From: Aphanizomenon flos-aquae FACHB-1287
GTDB lineage: Bacteria; Cyanobacteriota; Cyanobacteriia; Cyanobacteriales; Nostocaceae
Direction: 5' to 3'
DNA length: 64,000 bases
Assembly: GCF_014698755.1 (NCBI RefSeq)
Contig: NZ_JACJTO010000022.1
Location: 1-64,000, forward strand
Made by a program: the position numbers and the translations under genes. The notes under the pieces were generated by a model. It was not told the DNA's origin. It ran no database searches and worked only from the letters and a program-made list of their open reading frames with translations. Below, piece by piece: positions 54,686-62,938 of the stretch (its first letter is position 1; every line of letters begins with the position of its first letter).

Positions 54686-55612
54686 ATGACTAATTATAAA
54701 CCTCCTTTATGGCGTGATTATCGGTTTTGGCAAAATGCTATTCAGTTAATTGTTGTATTTTTAGCAATAGTTATAGTTGTGATCTTGTGGGGTAATGTCA
54801 GACGGAATTTACAGCAATTAGGAATTGAATTTGGATTCAATTTTCTCAAGCAACAAGCATCTTTTGATATTGGGGAAACCCTAATTAATTATCAACCAAC
54901 GGACGCTTATAATTATGCTTTGTTCGTGGGTTTAATTAATTCTTTGCGAATAGCAATAATGGGGATTTTCTTAACCACAATTGTGGGAATTACTGCGGGA
55001 ATTGCTAGACTATCAGATAATTGGTTAGTCAGGAAGATTAGTTTTGTTTATGTGGAGGTTTTTCGGAATACACCATTATTATTACAATTGCTATTTTGGT
55101 ACTTTGCGGTTTTCTTGAGTTTCCCCAAGGCCGAAAATAAAATTTCTTTTTTGGGTTTCGCTAATTTTAGTCAAAATGGCCTGGAATTTCCTTGGTTTAC
55201 CTTGTCTCCAGAGTTTTCTAGTTTATTATTGGGGTTGACTTTTTACACGGGAGCTTTTATTGCGGAAATTGTGCGGGGAGGGATTCAATCAGTATCAAAA
55301 GGACAATGGGAAGCGGCTAAATCTCTGGGGTTAAAACCAGGTTTAGCAATGCAATTGGTAATTTTTCCCCAAGCTTTAAGGGTGATTATTCCCCCATTAA
55401 CTAGTCAATATCTAAATTTAACAAAAAATTCCAGTTTAGCGATCGCTATCGGTTATCCTGATATTTATTTCGTTGCTTCTACTACTTTTAACCAAACTGG
55501 AAAAGCTGTGGAGGTAATGTTGTTAATTATGATTACCTATCTGACTTTGAGTTTGATTATTTCTCTGACTATGAATTTATTTAATCGTTCTGTTCAAATT
55601 CAGGAAAGATGA
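54686..55612 (+). CDS. natG: Amino-acid ABC transporter permease NatG
   Basis: The 308-residue permease has about five membrane segments and the polar-amino-acid (HisM-type) motif YVEVFRNTPLLLQLLFWYFA plus the EAA loop GQWEAAKSLGLKPG. It starts 15 bases after natF. It should form the channel with NatH. Confidence 0.88.
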   Translation: MTNYKPPLWRDYRFWQNAIQLIVVFLAIVIVVILWGNVRRNLQQLGIEFGFNFLKQQASFDIGETLINYQPTDAYNYALFVGLINSLRIAIMGIFLTTIVGITAGIARLSDNWLVRKISFVYVEVFRNTPLLLQLLFWYFAVFLSFPKAENKISFLGFANFSQNGLEFPWFTLSPEFSSLLLGLTFYTGAFIAEIVRGGIQSVSKGQWEAAKSLGLKPGLAMQLVIFPQALRVIIPPLTSQYLNLTKNSSLAIAIGYPDIYFVASTTFNQTGKAVEVMLLIMITYLTLSLIISLTMNLFNRSVQIQER

Positions 55613-55748
55613 AAAATAGCAATTTTATTTGATTTGTGAGCAGGATTTATTTTTTATCGAACCACGGAGGCACAGAGGTCACGGAGGAAGAGAGGAAGAG
55701 ATTTATGTTTATGGTACGCTATGGAACAATATTTTATTTAGGGTTTCT

Positions 55749-56897
55749 ATGATGATTAGGTTGATTTGGCTCAGAAAAAATCTTTTTAATAATTGGTACA
55801 ATTCTTTATTAACTGTTGTTTGTTTTATATTTCTATTTTGGCTGTTTCAAGGCTTGGCAATTTGGTTAGTTACTAAGGCACAATGGCAAGTAATTAGTGT
55901 TAATTTACCTTTGTTTTTAGTGGGAAGATTTCCCCAGAATTTATATTGGCGAATTTGGCTTGTTTTGGGAATATCTACGATTTTAACCGCAATTACTGGG
56001 GGTGCATTTACTAAAAAGGCAATATTCACAAAACGCAATTCTCTGATTTTTGGTTTTGTTATTGGGGTTTTATTATTAATAATACCCCTCCCGTTAATTA
56101 GTCGTTTATCTTTATTATTAATTACAGGTTTACTAATTTTAGGTTTGATAATTGGTCAAAAATTTGCCCAAATTATTACTCCTTGGCTTTCCTGGATTTG
56201 GTTATTATCCTTTCCGATAATTATCTGGTTAATTGGTGGTGGTTTAGGGTTACAATCTGTATCTACAAATTTATGGAATGGTTTATTACTCACCCTATTA
56301 ATAGCAATAATTAGTATTGTACTTTCCTTCCCCCTGGGGGTTTTACTCGCATTAGGAAGAACAAGTAATTTACCTGTACTGCGGTGGTTTTCTATTCTGT
56401 ATATTGAAATTATCAGAGGATTACCCTTAATTGGGATTCTATTTTTAGCTCAAGTTATGTTACCATTGTTTTTACCAGCAGACTTACGTTTAGATAGATT
56501 ACTCAGAGGGATTGTGGGACTAATATTATTTAGTTCAGCATACATGGCTGAAAACGTGCGCGGAGGACTACAATCAATTCCCAGAGGACAAATAGAAGCA
56601 GGAAAAGCCCTAGGATTAAATACCCCGTTATTACTAACATTAGTAATATTACCCCAAGCATTACGCGCAGTTATTCCCGCAATTGTGGGTCAATTTATTG
56701 GCTTATTTAAAGATACCTCACTTTTATCATTAGTGGGATTAGTAGAATTAACAGGAATGGCACGTTCTATATTAGCACAACCGCGATTTTTAGGAAGATA
56801 TGCAGAAGTATATTTATTTATTGGTTTGATTTATTGGCTATTTTGTTATTCAATGTCCTTAGCTGCTAAAAAATTAGAAAACCAATTAAATAATTAA
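55749..56897 (+). CDS. natH: Amino-acid ABC transporter permease NatH
   Basis: The ATG at 55749 starts 382 residues, with about eight membrane segments. YIEIIRGLPLIGILFLAQVM and the EAA loop GQIEAGKALGLNTPL mark the HisM-type permease. A longer frame upstream reads through a dispersed repeat (RRHRGHGGREEE), so it is not used. The 130-base gap after natG holds a CACGGAGGCACAGAGG repeat. Like NatH it has an extra N-terminal membrane region compared with NatG. Confidence 0.85.
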   Translation: MMIRLIWLRKNLFNNWYNSLLTVVCFIFLFWLFQGLAIWLVTKAQWQVISVNLPLFLVGRFPQNLYWRIWLVLGISTILTAITGGAFTKKAIFTKRNSLIFGFVIGVLLLIIPLPLISRLSLLLITGLLILGLIIGQKFAQIITPWLSWIWLLSFPIIIWLIGGGLGLQSVSTNLWNGLLLTLLIAIISIVLSFPLGVLLALGRTSNLPVLRWFSILYIEIIRGLPLIGILFLAQVMLPLFLPADLRLDRLLRGIVGLILFSSAYMAENVRGGLQSIPRGQIEAGKALGLNTPLLLTLVILPQALRAVIPAIVGQFIGLFKDTSLLSLVGLVELTGMARSILAQPRFLGRYAEVYLFIGLIYWLFCYSMSLAAKKLENQLNN

Positions 56898-56980
56898 TAT
56901 TAATAAAACATCTCTTCCTCCCTTATCCTCCGTGCCTCTGTGGTTAGTTAAAAAAAATCAACTTAAAAAAAGAGTAAAAT

Positions 56981-57721
56981 ATGACAGAACCAAAACCGAT
57001 AATAATTGCTGAAGATGTCCATAAATGGTATGGTAAATTTCATGTTCTCCAAGGTGTAAGTTTAAGTGTAGAAAGAGGAGAAGTAGTTGTTTTAATGGGT
57101 CCTTCAGGTTCAGGAAAATCAACTTTTATTCGCACATTTAATGCTTTAGAAGAATATCAACAAGGAGTTATTACTATTGACGGAATTATTCTGGGTCATG
57201 ATTTAAGAAACATTGAAACAATTCGTCGAGAAGTGGGAATGGTATTTCAGCAATTTAACTTATTCCCCCATTTAACAGTTTTAGAAAATATCACCTTAGC
57301 ACCAATATATGTCCGCAAAATCTCCAAAGTTAAAGCGGAAGAATTAGCAATGCAATTATTAGAAAGAGTGGGAATTTTAGCCCAAGCACAAAAATATCCA
57401 GGACAATTATCTGGTGGACAACAACAACGAGTAGCTATAGCGCGTGCATTAGCAATGCAACCTAAGATCATGTTATTTGATGAACCGACATCAGCATTAG
57501 ATCCAGAAATGGTGAGAGAAGTTTTAGATGTTATGCAAAATCTCGCTAGTGAGGGAATGACAATGGTAGTTGTTACCCATGAAGTCGGATTTGCGCGAGA
57601 AGTTGCTGATAGAGTTGTGTTAATGGATAGCGGTTTATTAGTTGAATCTTCTACCCCCGACACATTTTTTACTAATCCCAAGGAAGAAAGAACAAGGAAA
57701 TTTTTATCACAAATTCTCTAG
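56981..57721 (+). CDS. bgtA: Amino-acid ABC transporter ATPase BgtA
   Basis: The 246-residue ATPase has Walker [11 protein letters not shown]-loop [12 protein letters not shown], signature LSGGQQQR, Walker [14 protein letters not shown] and H-loop VVTHE. In Anabaena BgtA serves both the Nat-II and Bgt systems. It is the last gene of the group; a palindromic repeat with 16-base arms follows and may terminate. Confidence 0.92.
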   Translation: MTEPKPIIIAEDVHKWYGKFHVLQGVSLSVERGEVVVLMGPSGSGKSTFIRTFNALEEYQQGVITIDGIILGHDLRNIETIRREVGMVFQQFNLFPHLTVLENITLAPIYVRKISKVKAEELAMQLLERVGILAQAQKYPGQLSGGQQQRVAIARALAMQPKIMLFDEPTSALDPEMVREVLDVMQNLASEGMTMVVVTHEVGFAREVADRVVLMDSGLLVESSTPDTFFTNPKEERTRKFLSQIL

Positions 57722-57741
57722 GGTGATTCAATTCAGGCTAA

Positions 57742-57807
57742 AGATCTCCGACTTCTTAATTTAATCTCTTGTAAATAATGATAATTTATCAAAGAAGTCG
57801 GGGATCT
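57742..57807. repeat. Palindromic repeat after bgtA
   Basis: AGATCTCCGACTTCTT (57742-57757) and AAGAAGTCGGGGATCT (57792-57807) pair over 16 bases with one mismatch around a 34-base loop. It is related to the units at 8682 and 62856, with longer arms. Confidence 0.7.
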
Positions 57808-57817
57808 AAATGCAGGT

Positions 57818-57946
57818 TTAACGATGTCCAAATATTGGGAAGATTTGATAATGTTCTTTATCTATTTCTGTCCAGCAATTTTCTAGTAATAATTTGGCTG
57901 TTTCTTCAAGCCAGATATTGAAGTCTATTTGATAAGTTATGGTCAT
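57818..57946 (-). pseudogene. Short DUF29-like frame, probably truncated
   Basis: The 42-residue frame reads MTITYQIDFNIWLEETAKLL then LENCWTEIDKEHYQIFPIFG. The pattern Y-x-x-D-F-x-x-W-x-E-x-x-x-x-L-L recalls the start of DUF29 proteins, which are about 150 residues and common in cyanobacteria. The rest is missing, so it is probably a remnant. Confidence 0.4.
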
Positions 57947-57997
57947 AGATTTAATTTACCTCTGACTGCAATTATTTGATGACATGATAATCAATAA

Positions 57998-58294
57998 TCA
58001 GTGAGTCATTTCATTTAAAGCTATATTAATTATTTCTTCACTAACTCCATGATATTTTAAATTTTCAATAAAAGTAGAAACTCCTTGATTACGACTTTCT
58101 AAATAATATAATATAGCTGCGATAGGAGATGGAGGATCAATAGGATAATTTTGTTGTTCATAGACTTCTACTAAAGTCGTTAAAATATCTAATTTCTCAT
58201 ATTCTGGTGTATTAGGTTCAGCATCAAAAATTTGTTCGATTTCTTTTAATGCCTGTTGATGATCTGATTCTGTTCTAATGGGTTTTAAGTTCAT
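57998..58294 (-). CDS. higA: HigA-type antitoxin with atypical C-terminus
   Basis: The first 65 of 98 residues match HigA antitoxins (NLKPIRTESDHQQALKEIEQ and LVEVYEQQNYPIDPPSPIAA). From there HigA normally has a Cro/C1 helix-turn-helix with LxRKDLEPxIGS. Here it reads YYLESRNQGVSTFIENLKYH instead, with no recognisable HTH, and the protein is short. It may bind toxin but not DNA in the usual way. It is downstream of the toxin gene by 14 bases. Confidence 0.7.
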   Translation of the reverse strand: MNLKPIRTESDHQQALKEIEQIFDAEPNTPEYEKLDILTTLVEVYEQQNYPIDPPSPIAAILYYLESRNQGVSTFIENLKYHGVSEEIINIALNEMTH

Positions 58295-58308
58295 AATATC
58301 AAGCCTCC

Positions 58309-58602
58309 TTAAACAATAGTAGCATCTATTTTGTCATATTCTTGATGAGTACCAATAAAGCGAATAAAAATAATGCCAATTTCATAACGAATATGGATAA
58401 TTAAACGATAATTATTACCTTTAATATTAAAAACTACTCGGTTATTGGCAATAATACTGGCATTAGCATAAACTTCTTTAATATCTGATGGACTTTGCCA
58501 ATTTGCACGGGAAGCATCATCAAACCATGCTTTTAAAGGCTGTTCTATATCAGGATGTTTTTGCCAATATTCTCTTAGGGTACTCCGAGCAATAATTCTC
58601 AT
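58309..58602 (-). CDS. higB: HigB-type mRNA interferase toxin
   Basis: The 97-residue protein is a RelE-superfamily HigB: IIARSTLREYWQKHPDIEQP, NRVVFNIKGNNYRLIIHIRY and VFIRFIGTHQEYDKIDA-like end (IIFIRFIGTHQEYDKIDATI). HigB cuts mRNA on the ribosome. The toxin-first order is typical of higBA. Confidence 0.88.
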   Translation of the reverse strand: MRIIARSTLREYWQKHPDIEQPLKAWFDDASRANWQSPSDIKEVYANASIIANNRVVFNIKGNNYRLIIHIRYEIGIIFIRFIGTHQEYDKIDATIV

Positions 58603-58718
58603 TGTTATAGTTTTTACTAAAAGGATATTTTTTTGAGAAGTAGATTTATTAATTTTAAATAAATGACAAATTTATATAAAAAATATTTTAATTTTAAACT
58701 AAATTTTGTTTGTGCAAA

Positions 58719-59519
58719 TTAATCCTTGGTAATAAATTCTAATATAAAAAATGTTTTCAATAAATGTTGATCTACTTTTTGTGCTAAATCTTTTAAAAAA
58801 TCGTTAAATTGTAAAGCCTCCGCTAAATTAATCTCTGTATTACCTCCATGAACTATTCTATTTCGTTTCTCTTGTATTTTTGTAAATTCTGATGCTTCTT
58901 TTTCGGTTATTTCTACATGAAAAGCATCTTTTAATATCTTTAAAATATCTCTAGCTTCAATGTTTTTATCCTTTTTGAATTTACCCTGAAGTTCTATGAG
59001 TCCAAAATAACAAAGCAGTTGTGAAGGAAACGAATAGTTTGTTTGTTGTAATTCATTTATTGCTTTTTCATATTTTCCTAATTTTGATGGTTTCTTTGGC
59101 TCTTTTAGTTTCTTTACTAAATTATTAGTATCTTCATAATCACTAATTTTTCTATCTATTTTTGATTTTAATAAACTTTTAAAATTTTCTCTACCACCAT
59201 TAAGATCAAAAAATTCTTCAATTACATTAGAAATATAATACTCAAAATAAGTAAATGAGCTTATTAGCAGTAATTTACCTAAAGTTTTTTGATAATTAGG
59301 CTTAATTTCCTTTAATCTACTATGATCTGCATTTTCATACTCTGGATTTTTCTTAAAATGATCAGGATCGGGAAGTTTATCTGGTTTACCGTTACCCAAT
59401 TCAACAGCCTTCATGTAAGCGTTAAGAGAGGGTACAGCGTAACAACACAAAATTATAAAATCAAGAGACTCTTGTATTTGAGATTTTAGCTTGAAATAGC
59501 TTTCTGAATGCTTTCTCAT
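58719..59519 (-). CDS. HEPN-domain (RiboL-PSP-HEPN-like) protein
   Basis: The 266-residue all-helical protein has a clear HEPN motif R-x4-H, R219NRIVH224 in KRNRIVHGGN. The upstream helices LLISSFTYFEYYISNVIEEF fit the RiboL-PSP-HEPN family found in defence and stress islands. HEPN proteins cut RNA, often tRNA. The rest of the protein is Lys-rich. It is divergent from the interrupted tRNA-Arg by 53 bases. Nuclease activity is inferred from the motif alone. Confidence 0.7.
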   Translation of the reverse strand: MRKHSESYFKLKSQIQESLDFIILCCYAVPSLNAYMKAVELGNGKPDKLPDPDHFKKNPEYENADHSRLKEIKPNYQKTLGKLLLISSFTYFEYYISNVIEEFFDLNGGRENFKSLLKSKIDRKISDYEDTNNLVKKLKEPKKPSKLGKYEKAINELQQTNYSFPSQLLCYFGLIELQGKFKKDKNIEARDILKILKDAFHVEITEKEASEFTKIQEKRNRIVHGGNTEINLAEALQFNDFLKDLAQKVDQHLLKTFFILEFITKD

Positions 59520-59557
59520 AGTTTACTATTGACTTATTTACTCTCAATCATTTATAC

Positions 59558-59563
59558 TATAAT
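59558..59563 (+). promoter_or_regulatory. -10 box of the interrupted tRNA-Arg
   Basis: TATAAT lies ten bases before the acceptor 5' end, within the palindrome TATACTATAATAGTATA. The nearest TTGACT (59529-59534) is too far upstream (23-base spacer). Transcription is likely but not shown. Confidence 0.5.
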
Positions 59564-59572
59564 AGTATACAC

Positions 59573-59681
59573 GGACTGCTAGGTGCAACGGTAGCCCGCT
59601 CCCCTCCTTTCTATATGCAAGTCATATATCTATGCTTGCATACAAAAGGGAGAAAACTCGGTTCAATTCCGAGGCAGTCCA
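59573..59681 (+). tRNA. tRNA-Arg (CCT) with a 37-nt hairpin insert in the anticodon loop
   Basis: Acceptor GGACTGC pairs perfectly with GCAGTCC, discriminator A; the T arm is CTCGGTTCAATTCCGAG. The anticodon stem CTCCC (59599-59603) pairs with GGGAG (59648-59652). The loop starts CTCCT, giving anticodon CCT (59606-59608). The next 37 bases (59609-59645) are extra, and removing them leaves loop CTCCTAA. The insert holds a perfect hairpin TATGCAAG/CTTGCATA. The site is the position where tRNA group I introns sit, but 37 bases is far too short for one. The tRNA may be broken, or processed by an unknown route. Confidence 0.7.
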
Positions 59682-59712
59682 CTTTAATTTTCTGGTTAGC
59701 AGGCTTGATCAT

Positions 59713-60324
59713 TTATTTACCAGAAGAATTTTGAGATCCTTGATTTTGGGTAGGTTTTTCAGGAGGCTTGCAAGGTTGCTCAGGAGCTTTGGGTGGTTGA
59801 GGACGCAATTTAGAAACGCCAGCCATACTGTGCTTCTCTCCCTGTTGCTGATGCTGTTTATTAAGGTGTTGTTCTTGACTCATACTTGTTTTTTTCTCGC
59901 TGAGGTTTAGTATTGCTGAATTAATTCCAATTATAACTACTAAAATTATACCTATGCTAAAACTAAATCCAGCAATTTTATCCACAATCATCAAAATCCC
60001 ATCTTGGGTTTGATTCTCGTTCAGAATTTTCTCAATGTGTAAAGCGTTTCTATCAAGTATATAAATAATAGAAATAACTGTAATTAAAAAGCTAAGTAGA
60101 GCAAAACTAAACAGAAGTAGCTGAGTAAAGTTTGAAACGCCAATTGTTCTAAGTAAAGTAACCAGAACTCCAATTGCAGTTACAGATAGTGTTAATAGTT
60201 GTTTATCTCTTTCAATCCTTGTGTTAATCCAAGCACTAACCATAGCACTATAGAAAGCTTTCTCTTTTTCTATATATTCTTTTTGTTGTAAATTTTCTGT
60301 ATTATCTATTTTCTCATCATTCAT
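59713..60324 (-). CDS. Multi-span membrane protein of the accessory patch
   Basis: The 203-residue protein has a charged N-terminus and three membrane segments (about 43-61 LLTLSVTAIGVLVTLL, 65-90, 107-135). The motif MVSAWINTRIERDKQLLTLS recalls small membrane effectors seen near phage-defence genes. The last 60 residues are Gln/Pro/Ser-rich and soluble (KLRPQPPKAPEQPCKPPEKP). No precise family was recognised. It reads in the same direction as the HEPN gene across the tRNA; its own downstream end is 32 bases past the tRNA. Confidence 0.55.
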   Translation of the reverse strand: MNDEKIDNTENLQQKEYIEKEKAFYSAMVSAWINTRIERDKQLLTLSVTAIGVLVTLLRTIGVSNFTQLLLFSFALLSFLITVISIIYILDRNALHIEKILNENQTQDGILMIVDKIAGFSFSIGIILVVIIGINSAILNLSEKKTSMSQEQHLNKQHQQQGEKHSMAGVSKLRPQPPKAPEQPCKPPEKPTQNQGSQNSSGK

Positions 60325-60347
60325 AGTATTAATTCTAGCCTTATTGA

Positions 60348-60578
60348 TCAGATATCCAGGGAATAAATTCCCTGTCTAAAAGCAAAAGTCGGTTTTAACC
60401 GACTCATAAACAATAATTCTCCTTTTACTAATCTCTCTGATGTCCTTTGTTCTGCTTGATTGTGAATCGTTGCATTAACTTCTAATACTTTGATACCTAG
60501 TTTTCAGGCTATTTGTTTTGGTGTTAACTTTAATGTCCGTAAATTCAGGATTTCTTGTTTTTGTGCTGGTGTGATAAT
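60348..60578 (-). pseudogene. HTH-type protein remnant with in-frame stop
   Basis: The frame reads ITPAQKQEILNLRTLKLTPK, QIA, then TGA, then KLGIKVLEVNATIHNQAEQ and more. The first part is a homeodomain-like helix-turn-helix seen in cyanobacterial proteins with about this start. The in-frame stop at 60505-60507 and the lack of a start mark it as decayed. It ends before the membrane protein gene. Confidence 0.45.
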
Positions 60579-60659
60579 TTACTATTATCTCCAAACAACC
60601 TATCCAAAAATATTAAACCTTAATTAACACCTTAGCAAATTTCAAGGTATTTTTAATTT

Positions 60660-61679
60660 TCAATTCCCCAAAGAACTTGTCCAAATAATTAATTCTCCCT
60701 GTTCACTACCTGCGGCTAATAATTGTCCTTGGGAATGCCAAGATAGAGTAGAAAAACCTGCTTCTGTATCGGTCAAAATCTGGGATACTTCTTGATTTTC
60801 ATCCCATAAACATAACCAACCGTCAGCGCCAGCGGAAGCGAGAATCAAGCTTTGAGGTGCAAAAGATATTGCTTGAATAATATCTACATGATTCGTCAAT
60901 ATTCGCGCTTCCCAACCCACAGATTCATCTACGGACTTCTCCCATACTACTATGCCTTCAACGCTGGAAGCAGCCAAAATTGGCGCACCTGTGGAGGTTT
61001 TTAGGTCTGACCAAGCTAGTTGACGAATTTTCCCTGGAAAGCCGCGCATGACCCAAGGATCAGGATTTTCCCATTGTAAAACGGTGAGAGTTCGATCCAT
61101 ATTTCCAGAGGCTAAATATTCACCATCGGGGGACCAAATTGTTGTTATACTAACGCTAGGTATGGAAAAGATAAATGGTTCTGCATTCCAATCTTGAGTA
61201 GACCAAATTTTTACACCTTTATAACCATTAATAGCCAAATATTTGCCATCTTTACGCCAATCAATTCCTAAAATAGAGGAATCATTAAAGTTGAGGGTGA
61301 CAACGACTTCTAATGTGTCTGCGTCCCAAATTTGCACATAAGAACCCAAACTAAAAGCTAGTTGATTATTAGTATAACTCCATGCTAATTGATCAACCCA
61401 AATAGGCGCATTTTCTAACGTGGTTATTAATTGATTTTCGCACCAAATTTTTACTTTTCCATCTTGTCCGCCAATGGCTAAATATTTACCATTATGGGAA
61501 AATGCTAAACAATTTACTGCTTGATTTGTAGTTGTTTGTAAGGTTATTAATTTACCATTTTCCCATACAATAACTTCTCCCGCAGCGGAACTAGCCGCGA
61601 GGATTTTCCCTTGAGAAGACCAAGCTAAAGCGGTGACATAATCTGCAAGTTTTGTGGAATAGTGTTTAGTTAGGTTCAT
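60660..61679 (-). CDS. WD40-repeat protein
   Basis: The 339-residue protein is a full WD40 propeller of about seven blades (VNCLAFSHNGKYLAIGGQDG, ISFAPQSLILASAGADGWLC, LSWHSQGQLLAAGSEQGELI). It has no other domain. It lies downstream of the CobW-type GTPase gene in the same direction, 143 bases apart; from memory this pairing is seen in other cyanobacteria and could be a metal-homeostasis unit. It is probably cytoplasmic. Confidence 0.85.
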   Translation of the reverse strand: MNLTKHYSTKLADYVTALAWSSQGKILAASSAAGEVIVWENGKLITLQTTTNQAVNCLAFSHNGKYLAIGGQDGKVKIWCENQLITTLENAPIWVDQLAWSYTNNQLAFSLGSYVQIWDADTLEVVVTLNFNDSSILGIDWRKDGKYLAINGYKGVKIWSTQDWNAEPFIFSIPSVSITTIWSPDGEYLASGNMDRTLTVLQWENPDPWVMRGFPGKIRQLAWSDLKTSTGAPILAASSVEGIVVWEKSVDESVGWEARILTNHVDIIQAISFAPQSLILASAGADGWLCLWDENQEVSQILTDTEAGFSTLSWHSQGQLLAAGSEQGELIIWTSSLGN

Positions 61680-61822
61680 ACTTTTTATCTTTTATTTATC
61701 GGAAATTTTAGGCGATTAGAAGTCGCTACTACACAATCAAAGTCCACCTGTGTGGACTAATTTTACTAGATTTATAACCTACACAGGTGGGTTTTGTCTG
61801 TCTAAATGTGAATTTTATTCAC

Positions 61823-62791
61823 CTAACTCATACAAGCAAAAAAATCTTTTTTTAACTGTGCTTCATCTAAATTTCTACCAATAAATACAAGTTCATTTTT
61901 GCGAGTTTCATTTACTTTCCAAGGTCTATCAGCTTGACCTTCAAATATCATGTGTACTCCCTGAAAAACAAAGCGGTTATCTTCATTTTCAATATTCAAA
62001 ATCCCTTTCATTCTGAAAATGTCTGTTCCTTGAGTTCTGAGTAATTCTGATAGCCAAGCATTTAATTTTTCACCATTGATAGTCCCTGGTGATACTATAG
62101 CAACTGAATAAACACTTTCATCATGAACATGAGCATCTTCTCCTAAGAAATGAGGATCAATTTCTAAAGCATGATCTAAATCAAATGCTTTTACTCCTAA
62201 TAAAGCTGACATTGCTAATTGGGAATTATGGGTACGGTAAATTTTTGCCATTGCATTCATTGAGCGAATGCGGGTTTCTAATTCGTCTAAAACTTCTGCT
62301 GTGACTAAATCAGTTTTATTCAATAAAATCACATCAGCAAAAGCAATTTGTTCCTGGGCTTCGTCTGCTTCCCAATGTTGCCAAATATGCTTGGAATCAA
62401 CAACTGTAACCACTGCATCTAATGACAATTGACTTTGCAAATCTTCGTCTACAAAAAAGGTTTGAATTACAGGTGCAGGATCAGCTAATCCAGTGGTTTC
62501 AATGACTAAATGATCAAACTTATCTCGGCGTTTCATCAAGTTACCAATAATGCGGATTAAATCACCTCTAACTGTACAACAAATACAGCCATTATTCATT
62601 TCAAATATTTCTTCATCTGCATCAATTACCAATTGATTATCAATACCTACTTCTCCAAATTCATTGACAATAACAGCGACTTTTTTACCATGTTCGTAGG
62701 TGAGAATATGATTTAATAGGGTAGTTTTACCCGCACCTAAATATCCAGTTAAAACGGTTACTGGTACTGAGTTAAATGTTTCTGAAGTCAT
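61823..62791 (-). CDS. CobW/ZNG-type GTPase metallochaperone
   Basis: The 322-residue protein has the G3E P-loop TGYLGAGKTTLLNHIL (about 15-30), NEFGEVGID and the metal motif CICC (69-72, GCICCTVRGD). NKTD near 159 gives GTP specificity. The C-terminal CobW domain begins near 230. These GTPases load zinc or cobalt into target proteins, often under zinc starvation. No convincing Zur box was seen upstream. The WD40 gene follows. Confidence 0.9.
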   Translation of the reverse strand: MTSETFNSVPVTVLTGYLGAGKTTLLNHILTYEHGKKVAVIVNEFGEVGIDNQLVIDADEEIFEMNNGCICCTVRGDLIRIIGNLMKRRDKFDHLVIETTGLADPAPVIQTFFVDEDLQSQLSLDAVVTVVDSKHIWQHWEADEAQEQIAFADVILLNKTDLVTAEVLDELETRIRSMNAMAKIYRTHNSQLAMSALLGVKAFDLDHALEIDPHFLGEDAHVHDESVYSVAIVSPGTINGEKLNAWLSELLRTQGTDIFRMKGILNIENEDNRFVFQGVHMIFEGQADRPWKVNETRKNELVFIGRNLDEAQLKKDFFACMS

Positions 62792-62855
62792 CGTCCACCT
62801 TAGATTAATTTAGATTAATTTTATTGAGTATAGCCCTATTTAGTGATCAAAAACA

Positions 62856-62887
62856 AGATCCCCAACTTTTAGAAAAATTGAGGATCT
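62856..62887. repeat. Small palindromic dispersed repeat (AGATCCCCAACTT type)
   Basis: AGATCCCCAACTTTT-AGA-AAAATTGAGGATCT forms a hairpin. With its left flank CAAAAACA it matches the copy at 8682-8731. It lies upstream of the CobW gene. Confidence 0.7.
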
Positions 62888-62938
62888 GACTCTTACCTTA
62901 ATTAAATGAACATGATACTAATCTCTATTACCGTGAGT

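Noticed and set aside
55629-55748. Extra N-terminal 40 residues of NatH
   Set aside because: They are translated from a dispersed CACGGAGGCACAGAGG repeat; the ATG at 55749 gives the normal permease start.
59609-59645. Group I intron in tRNA-Arg(CCU)
   Set aside because: The site fits, but known group I introns are over 200 bases with conserved core helices, and this insert is 37 bases and does not end in G.
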